DNA from: Pirellulales bacterium
GTDB lineage: Bacteria; Planctomycetota; Planctomycetia; Pirellulales; Lacipirellulaceae
NCBI GenBank assembly: GCA_028279215.1
Contig: JANQOF010000049.1
Span: forward strand, 31,866 to 95,865
Reading direction: 5' to 3'
Length of the DNA: 64,000 nucleotides
Made by a program: the position numbers and the translations under genes. Shown one piece after another: positions 53,890-62,662 of this stretch; position 1 is the first letter of the stretch; each line of letters starts with the position of its first letter. The notes beneath the pieces were generated by a model that was given only the letters and a program-made list of their open reading frames with translations, was not told where the DNA came from and did not search any database.

Positions 53890-54528
53890 TCATGAACGAT
53901 GGATCAGAGCAGCACCAGCGCCTATTGCCAACAGAACGAAGGATGCAGGCTCGGGAATGATGGTGAAGTTGGTCAGCGTGCCACTGACCTGGCCGCGTTC
54001 ACGGATGTCATCTTCGTTGACGATTTCGATAAGTAGGCGGCCAGTCTCAAACTCGGAGAAGTTGTAGGTCGGCGTCAGCGACATGGCCGACGCGTCGTCG
54101 ACGAAAACAGCATTGTCACCATCTATCAGTTCGAGTTGTACGGAGCTTAACGGCAGGCCATCTACGGGCAGGCCGCTCGGGTCTTCGGCACAAAAACATG
54201 TATAGTCGCCCAAGACGATGTGATCGTTTTCCGTGGCGATGCTGTTGGCGCCTGCACCAAGGCTGAAGAAGTAGCCATCGATGTTGACATTCATCGCCGT
54301 GATTGCGGCATCGAAGACCGCGCCGTTTGTGGTCGTGGTGGAACTCGGCGTCTGATTGTCGTACGTGAACGTACCGACGATCGGGTCACCAACCGAAAAG
54401 ACGCTGCCGACGTCGACGCCGAAATCACCCACGATGACGACCTCACCGGTGAACTGGACCACGACAGTCTCCGCGGATGCGGTTGTGGCGGCCATGGCAA
54501 TTGCAAAAGCAGCCAGTAGCGTCTTCAT
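53890..54528 (-). CDS. PEP-CTERM exported protein, paralogue of the next
   Basis: A 212-residue protein with signal peptide (1-19), beta-rich domain (FTGEVVIVGDFGVDVGSVF, GTFTYDNQT, and a CFC cluster near 110 not shared with its paralogue) and a C-terminal IIPEPASFVLLAIGAG anchor ending HRS. ATG 54528 has a strong G-rich ribosome-binding site (GGGGGAAG). It is first of three PEP-CTERM genes on the minus strand, with 26 bases to the next; the two clearly arose by duplication. Confidence 0.88.
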   Translation of the reverse strand: MKTLLAAFAIAMAATTASAETVVVQFTGEVVIVGDFGVDVGSVFSVGDPIVGTFTYDNQTPSSTTTTNGAVFDAAITAMNVNIDGYFFSLGAGANSIATENDHIVLGDYTCFCAEDPSGLPVDGLPLSSVQLELIDGDNAVFVDDASAMSLTPTYNFSEFETGRLLIEIVNEDDIRERGQVSGTLTNFTIIPEPASFVLLAIGAGAALIHRS

Positions 54529-55180
54529 GAGCTTCCCCCCACGTCACGCATTTGTGACCAAATCAGCGGCCAGAGAGACAACATCTCAAGCAAACACCGA
54601 ATCGGTTCGATCTTGGCTTGCGAAGAAGTAATGCTGGATAGTCGACGTTGACGAGTCAACGGAGAATGTTAATGCCCAGATCGCCGGTACGCAAGTTTTT
54701 TTCGCGAATTACCAGAAGTTTATGGGGGAGAACACAGAGCAAGCCATCGAAGGCCGTGGTTCGGGAACCTGGAAATGTGTCTTTTATGGATGCTTGGGAG
54801 CCTCCCCAAGAGTGGTGGATGGCCGAAGTCCGTAAGAGCAACATCCTCCAACTGGCCTAAATACTGCGAAAGTGGTCACGTTTCGGTTGGCATGCTTGGT
54901 ACGATTCTCGGCCAACCTAAGGAGCCGAGGATGGACTTCAAAAAAGCACTTACGATTTCCCGAGGATATCAATTTCAAGTCCTCGAAGGGTTGTTTCTAC
55001 CCGGCAGGCGGTGCGAGAAGCTCATCGGTGCTCGACGAGGTGATTGTCGGTGCGCCGACGTGGCTTTGGCCTCCCACCGCCCCATTACGAGTGGGCTACA
55101 ATCCAGTTCATGGTGGGCAGCGGCGTGCTCAGCGGCTAAGCTGAACCTGGGCATTCACCTGTTTCGCCATCGCCGTCGCC
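54529..55180. other. Intergenic stretch without a supported gene
   Basis: This 652-base gap lies upstream of the PEP-CTERM cluster and of sirB1-like. A small inverted repeat (CGTTGAC-GA-GTCAACG at 54646-54661) lies in it. Overlapping plus-strand frames at 54648-54860 and from 54775 on have no family signature; the second runs into the next gene in a different frame. Confidence 0.55.
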
Positions 55181-55882
55181 ATGTCGTCTCCCGCATACTG
55201 CCGTCCATCGGCCTACAAAGCGCTGCGCAACGAACTTCCACTGCTATCTACACGTCGCGGATTAGTGCGTGCAGCATGTGCCATCGCTGCCCACGAGAGT
55301 GGGCAAAGCCAGACACCGGAAGTTCTCGACGCGCTCGATTCGATGGTGTCCACTGTACGCAGCCGGTCGCCAAGCGAGTCAGAAGATGCCATGCTGGCCC
55401 ACCTGCACGATGTGATGTTCGATCTGCTGGAGTTCACCGGCAACACAGACGACTACTACGACCCAGCCAATAGCTACTTGCCGGCTGTATTGTCTCGCCG
55501 CCAGGGCATCCCCATCACGCTCTCGCTGGTCTACAAGTACGTCGGTGAGGAGTTGGGACTAAAGGTGCACGGCGTCAACGCGCCAGGCCACTTCTTCGTC
55601 GCGGTAGAGATCAGTGAAGGGCCCCAGCGATCGCTCATGTTCGTCGACCCCTTCTACCACGGCCAGCTATTGTCGCTGCCCGAGGCATTCGACCGAATCG
55701 CCCAGGCGACTGGCAAGCCGGTCGAACCAGACCCTAAATTGCTGGCTCCCGCAAGCCATTCCGTATGGATTGCCCGAATTCTAATGAACCTAACCGCCAA
55801 CTTCGCTCGTACAGGACGAGAGCGGGATGTGCATGCCATGCAAGAAATGTTGGACCTCGTGGAGCGCGAGCATGTGGTTTAG
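55181..55882 (+). CDS. SirB1-family transglutaminase-like protein
   Basis: A 233-residue protein of the SirB1 family (transglutaminase-like fold). The signature is NSYLPAVLSRRQGIPITLSLVY (read in halves), VHGVNAPGHFFVAV and VDPFYHG. In E. coli SirB1 the TPR part follows; here only a short helical tail is present. The SirB1 family has no proven reaction; the family is often next to release-factor or peptidase genes. ATG 55181 is used. Its last 11 bases overlap the start of the metzincin gene. Confidence 0.88.
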   Translation: MSSPAYCRPSAYKALRNELPLLSTRRGLVRAACAIAAHESGQSQTPEVLDALDSMVSTVRSRSPSESEDAMLAHLHDVMFDLLEFTGNTDDYYDPANSYLPAVLSRRQGIPITLSLVYKYVGEELGLKVHGVNAPGHFFVAVEISEGPQRSLMFVDPFYHGQLLSLPEAFDRIAQATGKPVEPDPKLLAPASHSVWIARILMNLTANFARTGRERDVHAMQEMLDLVEREHVV

Positions 55883-57647
55883 CGGCTGTCGGCTGCTGCT
55901 TTTTGGGTGCGGGCTAGTCGCGGCGATGGGCTCGTGTGTGGTCGCCCTGGGCGACGTTATGGTCGTCGCCAACCGGACCCAACGCCGCGTGCCAATCGAG
56001 GTTTCGTTGCCTGGAAGCGATCCATGGAAGGTAAGGCTTGCACCAGGTGAGTCGCGGCCCATCTTCGCCGATTCGACCGGCTCGGTGGCATTCGACACGG
56101 GACAGAAGGTCGCGCAATACTCGATCGAACCGGGGCGGGTCTACTTCATCGGCACCCGCCAAGATGGCCGCTTAGACATGCAGCAGATTGGGCTCGGCGA
56201 AAAGTCGACGCACGTCACTGGGCTACCCGGCGCGGCTGCCTCGACGCCACCGGCAACCATTCCGATCAAGATCTTGGTGGACGACGAGCAGGTGTTCCGC
56301 CAGACGATTTGGGAACCGATGCTACGAAAGCGAATCGCCGAAGCGTCGGCCGTGCTGCATCGGCACGCAATGGTCAAGCTCAAGGTGGTTGCCGTGGAAA
56401 CCTGGCGCACCGACGACGCGGTGCGCGACTTCAACGAAACGCTCACCGAGTTTGAGCGAGCGGTGTCGCCATTCCCTGGCCAACTTGCCATTGGATTTAG
56501 CAGTCAGTACGACATTGCCCGTGGCCGCATCCACATGGGCGGCACGCATGGTCCGTTGCGACCGCATATTCTGCTGCGGGAGTGGTCTGCCCACGCCACG
56601 GAGAAAGAAAAGCTGGAACTACTGCTGCACGAGTTGGGACACTATTTGGGCGCATCGCACAGCCCCGAGCCCGATAGCGTGATGCGACCCGTGCTCAACA
56701 GCGGGAAATCCCGACGAGCGGACCATGTGCTTCGGTTCGATCCCGTAAACACGTTGCTGATGTCGATGGTCGGCGAGGAAATTCGTCGCCGCGGCGTTGG
56801 CAGGTTCAACGAAGTGACGGTAAGTACCAAGAATCGGCTTCAAGAGGTCTACGAGGTGCTAGGCTATGCCCAGCCTGGCGACCCCGCGGCCCGCGTGCTT
56901 GCAGGCCAACTTGGGCGGCGACGATCGTCGGATCCGCTCTCTGACGCCACCCGGTCGATCCTGGCGGCGATGACTCAGGCGGCACGGACCAACAGCCGAC
57001 TGCCCGCGGCCGACTCGGGACAGCCAGGACCGTTTCGAGCCGAGGGCGATGCGCTGTTCGAGCAGCTCGTTCGTCTGGCCGCCCGCGAGGCCTCGAGCGT
57101 GTCCAAGGAGCATCGCGCCAAGGCATTCCTCTATGCCATTGGCATGGGCGTGGGCGACCCAGAACAGCTTAGCCAGCTGACGGCATTGTCGCGCACGCTG
57201 CACAAGATTGAAACACCCGCCGAACAGTCGATTCGCAGCACCTTTGTTGGCAAGCCGACCGCCCACGACCGTCACGACTTGGCACGTCACTTTACCGTCG
57301 CTGCGATGCTGGTGGCTGCCAATGGGCGCGAGTCGGCCGAGACGTTGAGCATGGCCAAGGAACTGGTCGATTCGCGTGGCGGGACCGGCTTTAGCTTCAT
57401 GGATCTGGCTGCCGACAAGGCTGGCATCGCACTGGCCGAACATGTTGTGGCGGGCAAGCTCGACTTCCAGGTACTTGGCCGCGACTTCTCAGTCGCCGAT
57501 TATGTCCCCAAGGTGGCCGATTTGCCGGAAGGTATGACAACCATGCAGTTCATCGACCAATATGGCGGTCAAGGCGACGATCGATTCGAAGCAATGCTCG
57601 AACGCATCGAAACCCGAATTGCGGAACTGCCGCCTTACAAGCAGTAG
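55872..57647 (+). CDS. Secreted metzincin-type metallopeptidase
   Basis: A 591-residue exported protein with signal sequence 1-27. It has a small beta-rich N-terminal domain (about 30-130) and a zincin domain (about 135-300) with the extended metzincin zinc site HELGHYLGASH at 253-263 and a Met-turn in PDSVMRP eight residues on, which makes metzincin (matrixin-like) more likely than gluzincin. The C-terminal 290 residues are helical and have no motif I know. ATG 55872, with GGAG seven bases before it, overlaps the SirB1-like stop by 11 bases, so the two are probably co-translated. Confidence 0.82.
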   Translation: MWFSGCRLLLFGCGLVAAMGSCVVALGDVMVVANRTQRRVPIEVSLPGSDPWKVRLAPGESRPIFADSTGSVAFDTGQKVAQYSIEPGRVYFIGTRQDGRLDMQQIGLGEKSTHVTGLPGAAASTPPATIPIKILVDDEQVFRQTIWEPMLRKRIAEASAVLHRHAMVKLKVVAVETWRTDDAVRDFNETLTEFERAVSPFPGQLAIGFSSQYDIARGRIHMGGTHGPLRPHILLREWSAHATEKEKLELLLHELGHYLGASHSPEPDSVMRPVLNSGKSRRADHVLRFDPVNTLLMSMVGEEIRRRGVGRFNEVTVSTKNRLQEVYEVLGYAQPGDPAARVLAGQLGRRRSSDPLSDATRSILAAMTQAARTNSRLPAADSGQPGPFRAEGDALFEQLVRLAAREASSVSKEHRAKAFLYAIGMGVGDPEQLSQLTALSRTLHKIETPAEQSIRSTFVGKPTAHDRHDLARHFTVAAMLVAANGRESAETLSMAKELVDSRGGTGFSFMDLAADKAGIALAEHVVAGKLDFQVLGRDFSVADYVPKVADLPEGMTTMQFIDQYGGQGDDRFEAMLERIETRIAELPPYKQ

Positions 57648-57662
57648 CGCTCCTTTTGCATT

Positions 57663-58616
57663 CTACTTTAGCAGCTTCTTCACCGCCGCGATATCATCGC
57701 GTTGATCGCGGAGGAACCGGCCGATTTTCTCATGCGCCTCCTGCGTCTGGCTAATCGCCAACTGGCCTTCTTGCGGATAGGGCCTAATCTGTGCTTCTTC
57801 AGGCCAGTCGACAAGAACGTCGCTTATCAACAAGTCGACAACGGGCACGAAGTCGGCGTCGGTTAGTTGTTCGAGTGCCTTCTGTTGTGCGTGTGGTTCT
57901 AGCAGATCGACCACATTGTAGACGACCATGTACAACGTCTCTGGATCCGTTGTCTCGTCAGCGGCGATCGGCGTGATCGACGCCTCGTCGGCGCTCACGC
58001 GCTCGACGGTCAGTGTTGCAGCCAAGGGAGAGTCGCCATTGCATCCGCAGGCAATCTCGACCGTATCACCAAGGTCTACTGCCCGAATGATTCGGCAGCT
58101 ATTGGACGACAATTGTGCGGCCTGTGTGGTTGGGCCTCCTGGCGTAGCCGATGGAACTACTTGGACGTCGGTAACATCGGACGAAGTGATGGTCGCGTCC
58201 AATTGCACTCGTTCGCCTTCAAGCGACTTGACAGTTACGCATACCTCGAGTCCAGCCTTGACGGTTGTAATCACGGGCTCAACTTCTCCGTCCGCGTCGG
58301 TCCGTGCGCCCGTTACAAACGGCTGCATGGATTGGATTTGAACAGTGCCCTCATGGCCATCGGTAACCACCATTTTGGGCGACGAAATCTTCTTGCCCTG
58401 CCGGCCGACCGATGGATCCGTGATGCTGCATTTGACGACGAACTGTTGCTCGGTGGCAGGCGACGTTGCCCGAACGGTCGAACTTGCCGCGAGCGCGGAA
58501 ACCTCGGACGCCAGCGTTTGGGTTTCGATAATCGCTGCCGGTTCGACGCTATGAGCGATTTGAAACGAATTGAGTGACGCCACTACGACCGAAAACACCG
58601 CCAAACAAGTCCGCAT
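57663..58616 (-). CDS. Secreted planctomycete-type protein with secretin-like C-terminus
   Basis: A 317-residue exported protein. Signal peptide 1-22 (ending AHS). The middle (50-215) is beta-rich, with CSITDP and CRIIRAVDLGDTVEIACGC, which suggests disulfides. The C-terminal 85 residues (YMVVYNVVDLLEPH to GQLAISQTQEAHEKIGRFLRDQR) recall a short domain common in planctomycete proteins that looks like an N-domain of secretins. I infer no secretion role from that. ATG 58616 is clear. It converges on the metzincin gene (15-base gap). Confidence 0.7.
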   Translation of the reverse strand: MRTCLAVFSVVVASLNSFQIAHSVEPAAIIETQTLASEVSALAASSTVRATSPATEQQFVVKCSITDPSVGRQGKKISSPKMVVTDGHEGTVQIQSMQPFVTGARTDADGEVEPVITTVKAGLEVCVTVKSLEGERVQLDATITSSDVTDVQVVPSATPGGPTTQAAQLSSNSCRIIRAVDLGDTVEIACGCNGDSPLAATLTVERVSADEASITPIAADETTDPETLYMVVYNVVDLLEPHAQQKALEQLTDADFVPVVDLLISDVLVDWPEEAQIRPYPQEGQLAISQTQEAHEKIGRFLRDQRDDIAAVKKLLK

Positions 58617-58739
58617 GGTTCAGCCTCCGTGAGAAGATTGCGCAAGGCGGCCGTTGCCGCTCGGCGCGGAGACTAGAGAATGCCGCCCATCGAGTCAACC
58701 AAACTTCGTGGGCAAGCGCGGCTGATAGCTGACTGCATG

Positions 58740-59888
58740 TCAGCGCTGAACTCGGGCCGAGCCGCCTTGGGCGAGGGCTTCCACCTCTGCCAGTGCGGCC
58801 ATGGAGACGTCGCCGGTGAACGTCGTCAGCAGCGCGCCGTGGGCCCAGCCAAGTCGCAAAGCGTCCTCAGGGTGCCGCTCGCTCAACAGACCATAGATCA
58901 ACCCCGATGCAAATCCGTCGCCACCACCAATGCGGTCGACGACATCAAGCGACATCTCGGTCATCGGATTGCCAATCAACTGTGGGCAGTCGGCCGCAGA
59001 CTTGTCGTAGGTGGCGATGTCCTTCGGATAGTGATCGCCGTCGTACCACAATACGGCCGACCAACTGTGGCGGTTGGTCGAATGCACTTCGCGCAGCGTC
59101 GTGGCAACGACTTTCACGTTCGGGTAGTCGGCTTTCACGCGTTCGATCATGCCGAAGAACGCATTGGGGTCGAGCTTCGACTTCGTTTCGACGTCTTGGC
59201 CTTCGTACCCTAGACCTTTCTGCAAGTCTTCCTCGTTGCCGATTAGTACATCCACATGCTTCGCGATGTCGCGATTCATGGCGATTCCCTTCTCCTCGCC
59301 GCCGGGCAGCGTCTTCCAGAGCTTCGCGCGGTAGTTTAGATCGAACGACGTTGCCGCCCCGGCCGTTTTGGCAGCCTGCATGCCTTCGAGAATCAGGTCG
59401 GAGGTTTGTTCGCCAATCGCAGCGTAAATGCCGCCGGAGTGAAACCATCGCACGCCGCGGCCGAAGATTGCGTTCCAATCGAAGTCGCCCGGCTTAAGCT
59501 GGGCGGCGGCTTCGTTGGCTCGGTTGTAATACACCACTGGTGGCCGAACGCCCAGGCCGCGATCGCTATACACTGTAGCAATGTTGGGACCTCGTACGCC
59601 GTCGTGCTTCATATACTTGTAGATTGGCTCCACGCCCATTTCGCGTACGCGGGCCTGCACAAGCTCACCGATTCCATGGTCGACCATCGCCGTGGCGACT
59701 GCAGTCCTCTGGCCAAAGCAACTCGCCAGATTCGCCGCCACGTTGTACTCGCCGCCGGATACGTGGATTTCAAACGTTCGCGCCCGACGAAATGGAATCG
59801 TGCCCGGATCCAACCGATGCACCAAGGCGCCCAGCGAGAGCAGGTCGAATTCGCATTGATCGGGAGGGAGAAGGTCGAGTACGGGCAT
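58740..59888 (-). CDS. PfkB-family sugar kinase, KDG-kinase-like
   Basis: A 382-residue ribokinase-family enzyme. It has the N-terminal substrate motif SGGEYNVAANLA and the C-terminal anion hole and catalytic Asp in DRIGGGDGFASGLIYG. The whole fits 2-keto-3-deoxygluconate kinases, but is longer than most of these by about 50 residues and the substrate is inferred. ATG 59888 is chosen; an upstream start at 59936 adds 16 residues without similarity. It diverges from gnd across a 286-base region. The neighbours are sugar-acid and pentose-phosphate enzymes, which supports the role. Confidence 0.85.
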   Translation of the reverse strand: MPVLDLLPPDQCEFDLLSLGALVHRLDPGTIPFRRARTFEIHVSGGEYNVAANLASCFGQRTAVATAMVDHGIGELVQARVREMGVEPIYKYMKHDGVRGPNIATVYSDRGLGVRPPVVYYNRANEAAAQLKPGDFDWNAIFGRGVRWFHSGGIYAAIGEQTSDLILEGMQAAKTAGAATSFDLNYRAKLWKTLPGGEEKGIAMNRDIAKHVDVLIGNEEDLQKGLGYEGQDVETKSKLDPNAFFGMIERVKADYPNVKVVATTLREVHSTNRHSWSAVLWYDGDHYPKDIATYDKSAADCPQLIGNPMTEMSLDVVDRIGGGDGFASGLIYGLLSERHPEDALRLGWAHGALLTTFTGDVSMAALAEVEALAQGGSARVQR

Positions 59889-60174
59889 AATCGGCGCTAC
59901 CACAATTGGGTGTAAGGGCAGTTGAGAAACGGGCATTATCGCCCGACGGTGCGCGGTGTCAAAACCCGCCGATGAGTCCGTGGAGAGAATGCGACGCCTG
60001 TCTTAAGATCCCGAGGCCATTGGTTGTGAGTTTTCATCCGAGTAGATCTCCGCTTCCGGCCGATTCTCTGTTTCCGGCTGGCGGCAGGTCGGCATATTGA
60101 CGACGTACGCCGGCCATCCGATGATTTGGACTGTTCACTCAGGCAACAACGCAGTCCCGGAGAGAAGCCGTTCG

Positions 60175-61620
60175 ATGTCCGATCTATGCGATTTTGGCCT
60201 GATTGGCCTGGCAGTGATGGGGGAAAACCTGGCGCTCAACGTCGAGAGCCGGGGCTACAAGGTTGCCGTTTTCAACCGCACGACCAGTGTGGTCGATAAG
60301 TTCATTGCCGGCCGCGCGGCGGGCAAGAATTTTGTTGGCTGCCATTCGATTGAGGAACTTGTAAAAACCCTCAAGCCGCCGCGCAAAGTGATGATGCTGG
60401 TCAAGGCCGGCCCGGCGGTCGACTCGATCATCGATCAGCTCATCCCGCTTCTCGACAAGGGCGACATCATCATCGACGGCGGCAACACGTTCTACGCCGA
60501 CACTGAGCGGCGGACGAAGTACGTGGAAGAGCAGGGACTGCTGTTCTGCGGCACTGGCGTGAGCGGCGGCGAGGAGGGTGCGCTCAAAGGCCCCAGCATG
60601 ATGCCAGGCGGGTCACGCGGCTCGTGGGAGCACGTCAAACCGATCTTCCAGGCCATCGCGGCAAAGGTCGGCCCCAACAACGATATTCCTTGCTGCGAAT
60701 GGGTTGGCCCCCGTGGCGCCGGACACTACGTGAAGATGGTGCACAACGGCATTGAATATGGCGACATGCAGCTCATCTGCGAAGCCTACTTCATGATGAA
60801 AGAAGCGCTCGGCCTGTCGAACGATGAGCTGTACGACGTGTTCGCCGAGTGGAACAAGGGCGAGCTTGATAGCTATCTGATCGAAATCACCCGCGACATC
60901 TTTAGCGTGAAAGACCCGGATACCGGTGATTACATGGTCGACAAAGTGCTCGACCGCGCCGGCGCGAAGGGCACCGGCAAATGGATGAGCCAACTCGCGC
61001 TCGACTTGGGTGTACCCAGCACTCTGGTAACTGAAGCGGTGTACGCCCGCAGCCTTTCGGCGCTTAAGGACGAACGTGTGCGCGCGAGCGAGGTGCTTGA
61101 GGGGCCTGATCCCAAATACTCTGGTGACAAGAAGGAATTCATCGAGCAGGTTCGACACGCACTGTACGCGTCGAAGATCGTCAGTTACGCTCAAGGCTTC
61201 GTGCAATTACAGGCTGCGGCAGCCGAGCACGATTGGCCGCTCAATTACGGCGATTGTGCGCTCTTGTGGCGAGGCGGGTGCATCATTCGAGCCGTCTTCC
61301 TCGACCGCATTAAGGAAGCGTTCGACAAAGATCCGCGACTCGAAAACCTGCTGTTGGCTCCGTACTTCGGCGAAGCGGTGGAGAAAGCCCAGGACGCCTG
61401 GCGCCACGTGGTGGCCACCGCTGCCACGCTTGGTATCCCCGTACCCGCGTTTGCAACGGCTCTGGCCTACTACGACGGCTACCGACGCGCCAACTTGCCC
61501 GCCAACTTGCTGCAATCGCAACGCGACTACTTCGGCGCCCACACTTACGAACGAACGGACAAGCCACGCGGCCAGATGTTCCATACGGAGTGGTTGGAGT
61601 TGCGGAAGGAACCTTCGTAG
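60175..61620 (+). CDS. gnd: 6-phosphogluconate dehydrogenase (decarboxylating)
   Basis: Oxidises 6-phosphogluconate to ribulose 5-phosphate with CO2 release and NADP reduction in the pentose phosphate pathway. The 481-residue protein has the NADP fold (FGLIGLAVMGENLALN), the substrate-binding GGEEGALKGPSMMPGG segment and GAGHYVKMVHNGIEYGDMQ, the family hallmark with the catalytic lysine. Length is that of the long (E. coli/sheep) type. ATG 60175 gives the standard N-terminus; an upstream start at 60097 does not. It is followed by an SDR gene and zwf. Confidence 0.97.
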   Translation: MSDLCDFGLIGLAVMGENLALNVESRGYKVAVFNRTTSVVDKFIAGRAAGKNFVGCHSIEELVKTLKPPRKVMMLVKAGPAVDSIIDQLIPLLDKGDIIIDGGNTFYADTERRTKYVEEQGLLFCGTGVSGGEEGALKGPSMMPGGSRGSWEHVKPIFQAIAAKVGPNNDIPCCEWVGPRGAGHYVKMVHNGIEYGDMQLICEAYFMMKEALGLSNDELYDVFAEWNKGELDSYLIEITRDIFSVKDPDTGDYMVDKVLDRAGAKGTGKWMSQLALDLGVPSTLVTEAVYARSLSALKDERVRASEVLEGPDPKYSGDKKEFIEQVRHALYASKIVSYAQGFVQLQAAAAEHDWPLNYGDCALLWRGGCIIRAVFLDRIKEAFDKDPRLENLLLAPYFGEAVEKAQDAWRHVVATAATLGIPVPAFATALAYYDGYRRANLPANLLQSQRDYFGAHTYERTDKPRGQMFHTEWLELRKEPS

Positions 61621-61654
61621 GATGCAAGAAGAGGGGCGCCATAAAGAAACAGAG

Positions 61655-61737
61655 GGCACGAAGTACTGGGGAGCACCGATCTGCTCTAGATGGCGGAAGT
61701 ATCAGCGTGCCCCCAATCCCTTGGTGCCCTTCGTGCC
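61655..61737. repeat. Inverted repeat GGCACGAAG between gnd and the SDR gene
   Basis: GGCACGAAG (61655-61663) is inverted as CTTCGTGCC at 61729-61737, 65 bases apart, in a stretch with AGAAACAGAGGGCACG and GCCTTGGCGGCAAGG words. The look is that of a degenerate dispersed intergenic repeat rather than of a terminator, since no T-run follows. Confidence 0.5.
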
Positions 61738-61777
61738 TTGGCGGCAAGGAAACACCTCACCGTTTTAGTCGTAGCTA

Positions 61778-62566
61778 ATGAGACACATGATCTATCTAGA
61801 AAAACTCTTCGGCTTCGATGGCCAGGTGGCCGTGGTAATTGGTGGTACTGGGGTGCTTTGCGGCGAGATGGCCGAAGGCTTGGGCAAGGCCGGGGCCCAT
61901 GTGGTGGTCGCGGGGCGTAATGAGCAGCGCGGTAGTACTCGCGTCAAGGCGATTGAAGAGCAGGGCGGCTCGGCATCGTTTGCCGTCGTCGACGCCATGG
62001 AGAAACACTCCATACAAATGCTGTGCGACAAGGTGCTTGCCGACCATGGGCGCGTCGACGCGGTGATCAACGGCGCGGGCGTCAATTCGGCCACGCCCTA
62101 CTTCGAGATCGAGGAGGACGAGTTCGATCGCGTCGTGAAGAGCAACCTGGCCGGTGTTCACTATTCGTGCCAAGTGTTCGGGCGGGCGATGATCGATAGC
62201 GGCAGCGGCGGATCGATCTTGAACATCGGCAGCGTCACCAGTTTTTTGCCGCTTTCCAAAGTGTTCACCTACTCGGCGTCGAAGGCGGCCGTATTGAGCC
62301 TCACCAAGAACGTGGCCCGCGAGTTTGCCACCCAGGGCGTGCGCGTCAATTGCCTTTGCCCCGGGTTCTTCCCCGCCGAGCAGAACCGTAAAATCTTGAG
62401 CGAAGAGCGAGTGGCCGATATTATGCGGCACACGCCCATGGATCGATTTGGCGAGCCGGAAGAGCTGATTGGCGCAACGCTCCTATTGCTCTCCAGATCG
62501 GCAGGGAGCTTCATCACAGGCGAGGCAATCTACGTCGACGGCGGTTTTACGTCCATGACCATTTAG
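61778..62566 (+). CDS. SDR-family dehydrogenase (sugar-acid type)
   Basis: A 262-residue classical short-chain dehydrogenase. It has the nucleotide-binding VAVVIGGTGVLCGEMAEGL near 18-36, the NGAGV motif, the catalytic Ser in NIGSVTS, Tyr and Lys in YSASKAA, and PGFFPAEQNR after it. The pattern is close to gluconate 5-dehydrogenase and SDR-type mannonate/fructuronate reductases; the neighbouring KDG kinase and gnd make a sugar-acid substrate plausible, but it is not proven. ATG 61778 is used; a second ATG three codons later is an alternative. Confidence 0.85.
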   Translation: MRHMIYLEKLFGFDGQVAVVIGGTGVLCGEMAEGLGKAGAHVVVAGRNEQRGSTRVKAIEEQGGSASFAVVDAMEKHSIQMLCDKVLADHGRVDAVINGAGVNSATPYFEIEEDEFDRVVKSNLAGVHYSCQVFGRAMIDSGSGGSILNIGSVTSFLPLSKVFTYSASKAAVLSLTKNVAREFATQGVRVNCLCPGFFPAEQNRKILSEERVADIMRHTPMDRFGEPEELIGATLLLLSRSAGSFITGEAIYVDGGFTSMTI

Positions 62567-62575
62567 GGGTTAGGT

Positions 62576-62650
62576 ATTGGGTGTTGGGTTTTAGGTTCTC
62601 GGCTCACTTCCTGCACTTGTTCTTTTACCTAACAACCAATTTCTAAGACC
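62576..62650. repeat. Imperfect inverted repeat between SDR gene and zwf
   Basis: ATTGGGTGTTGGGT (62576-62589) pairs with ACCTAACAACCAAT (62637-62650) with two mismatches across a 47-base loop. This sits ten bases after the SDR stop and thirteen before the zwf start. The sequence has the look of a dispersed intergenic repeat. Confidence 0.5.
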
Positions 62651-62662
62651 CATCACCTTTCC

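Noticed and set aside
54648..55473. Two overlapping plus-strand frames before and into the SirB1-like gene
   Set aside because: The second runs through the SirB1-like gene in another frame, and neither has a motif.
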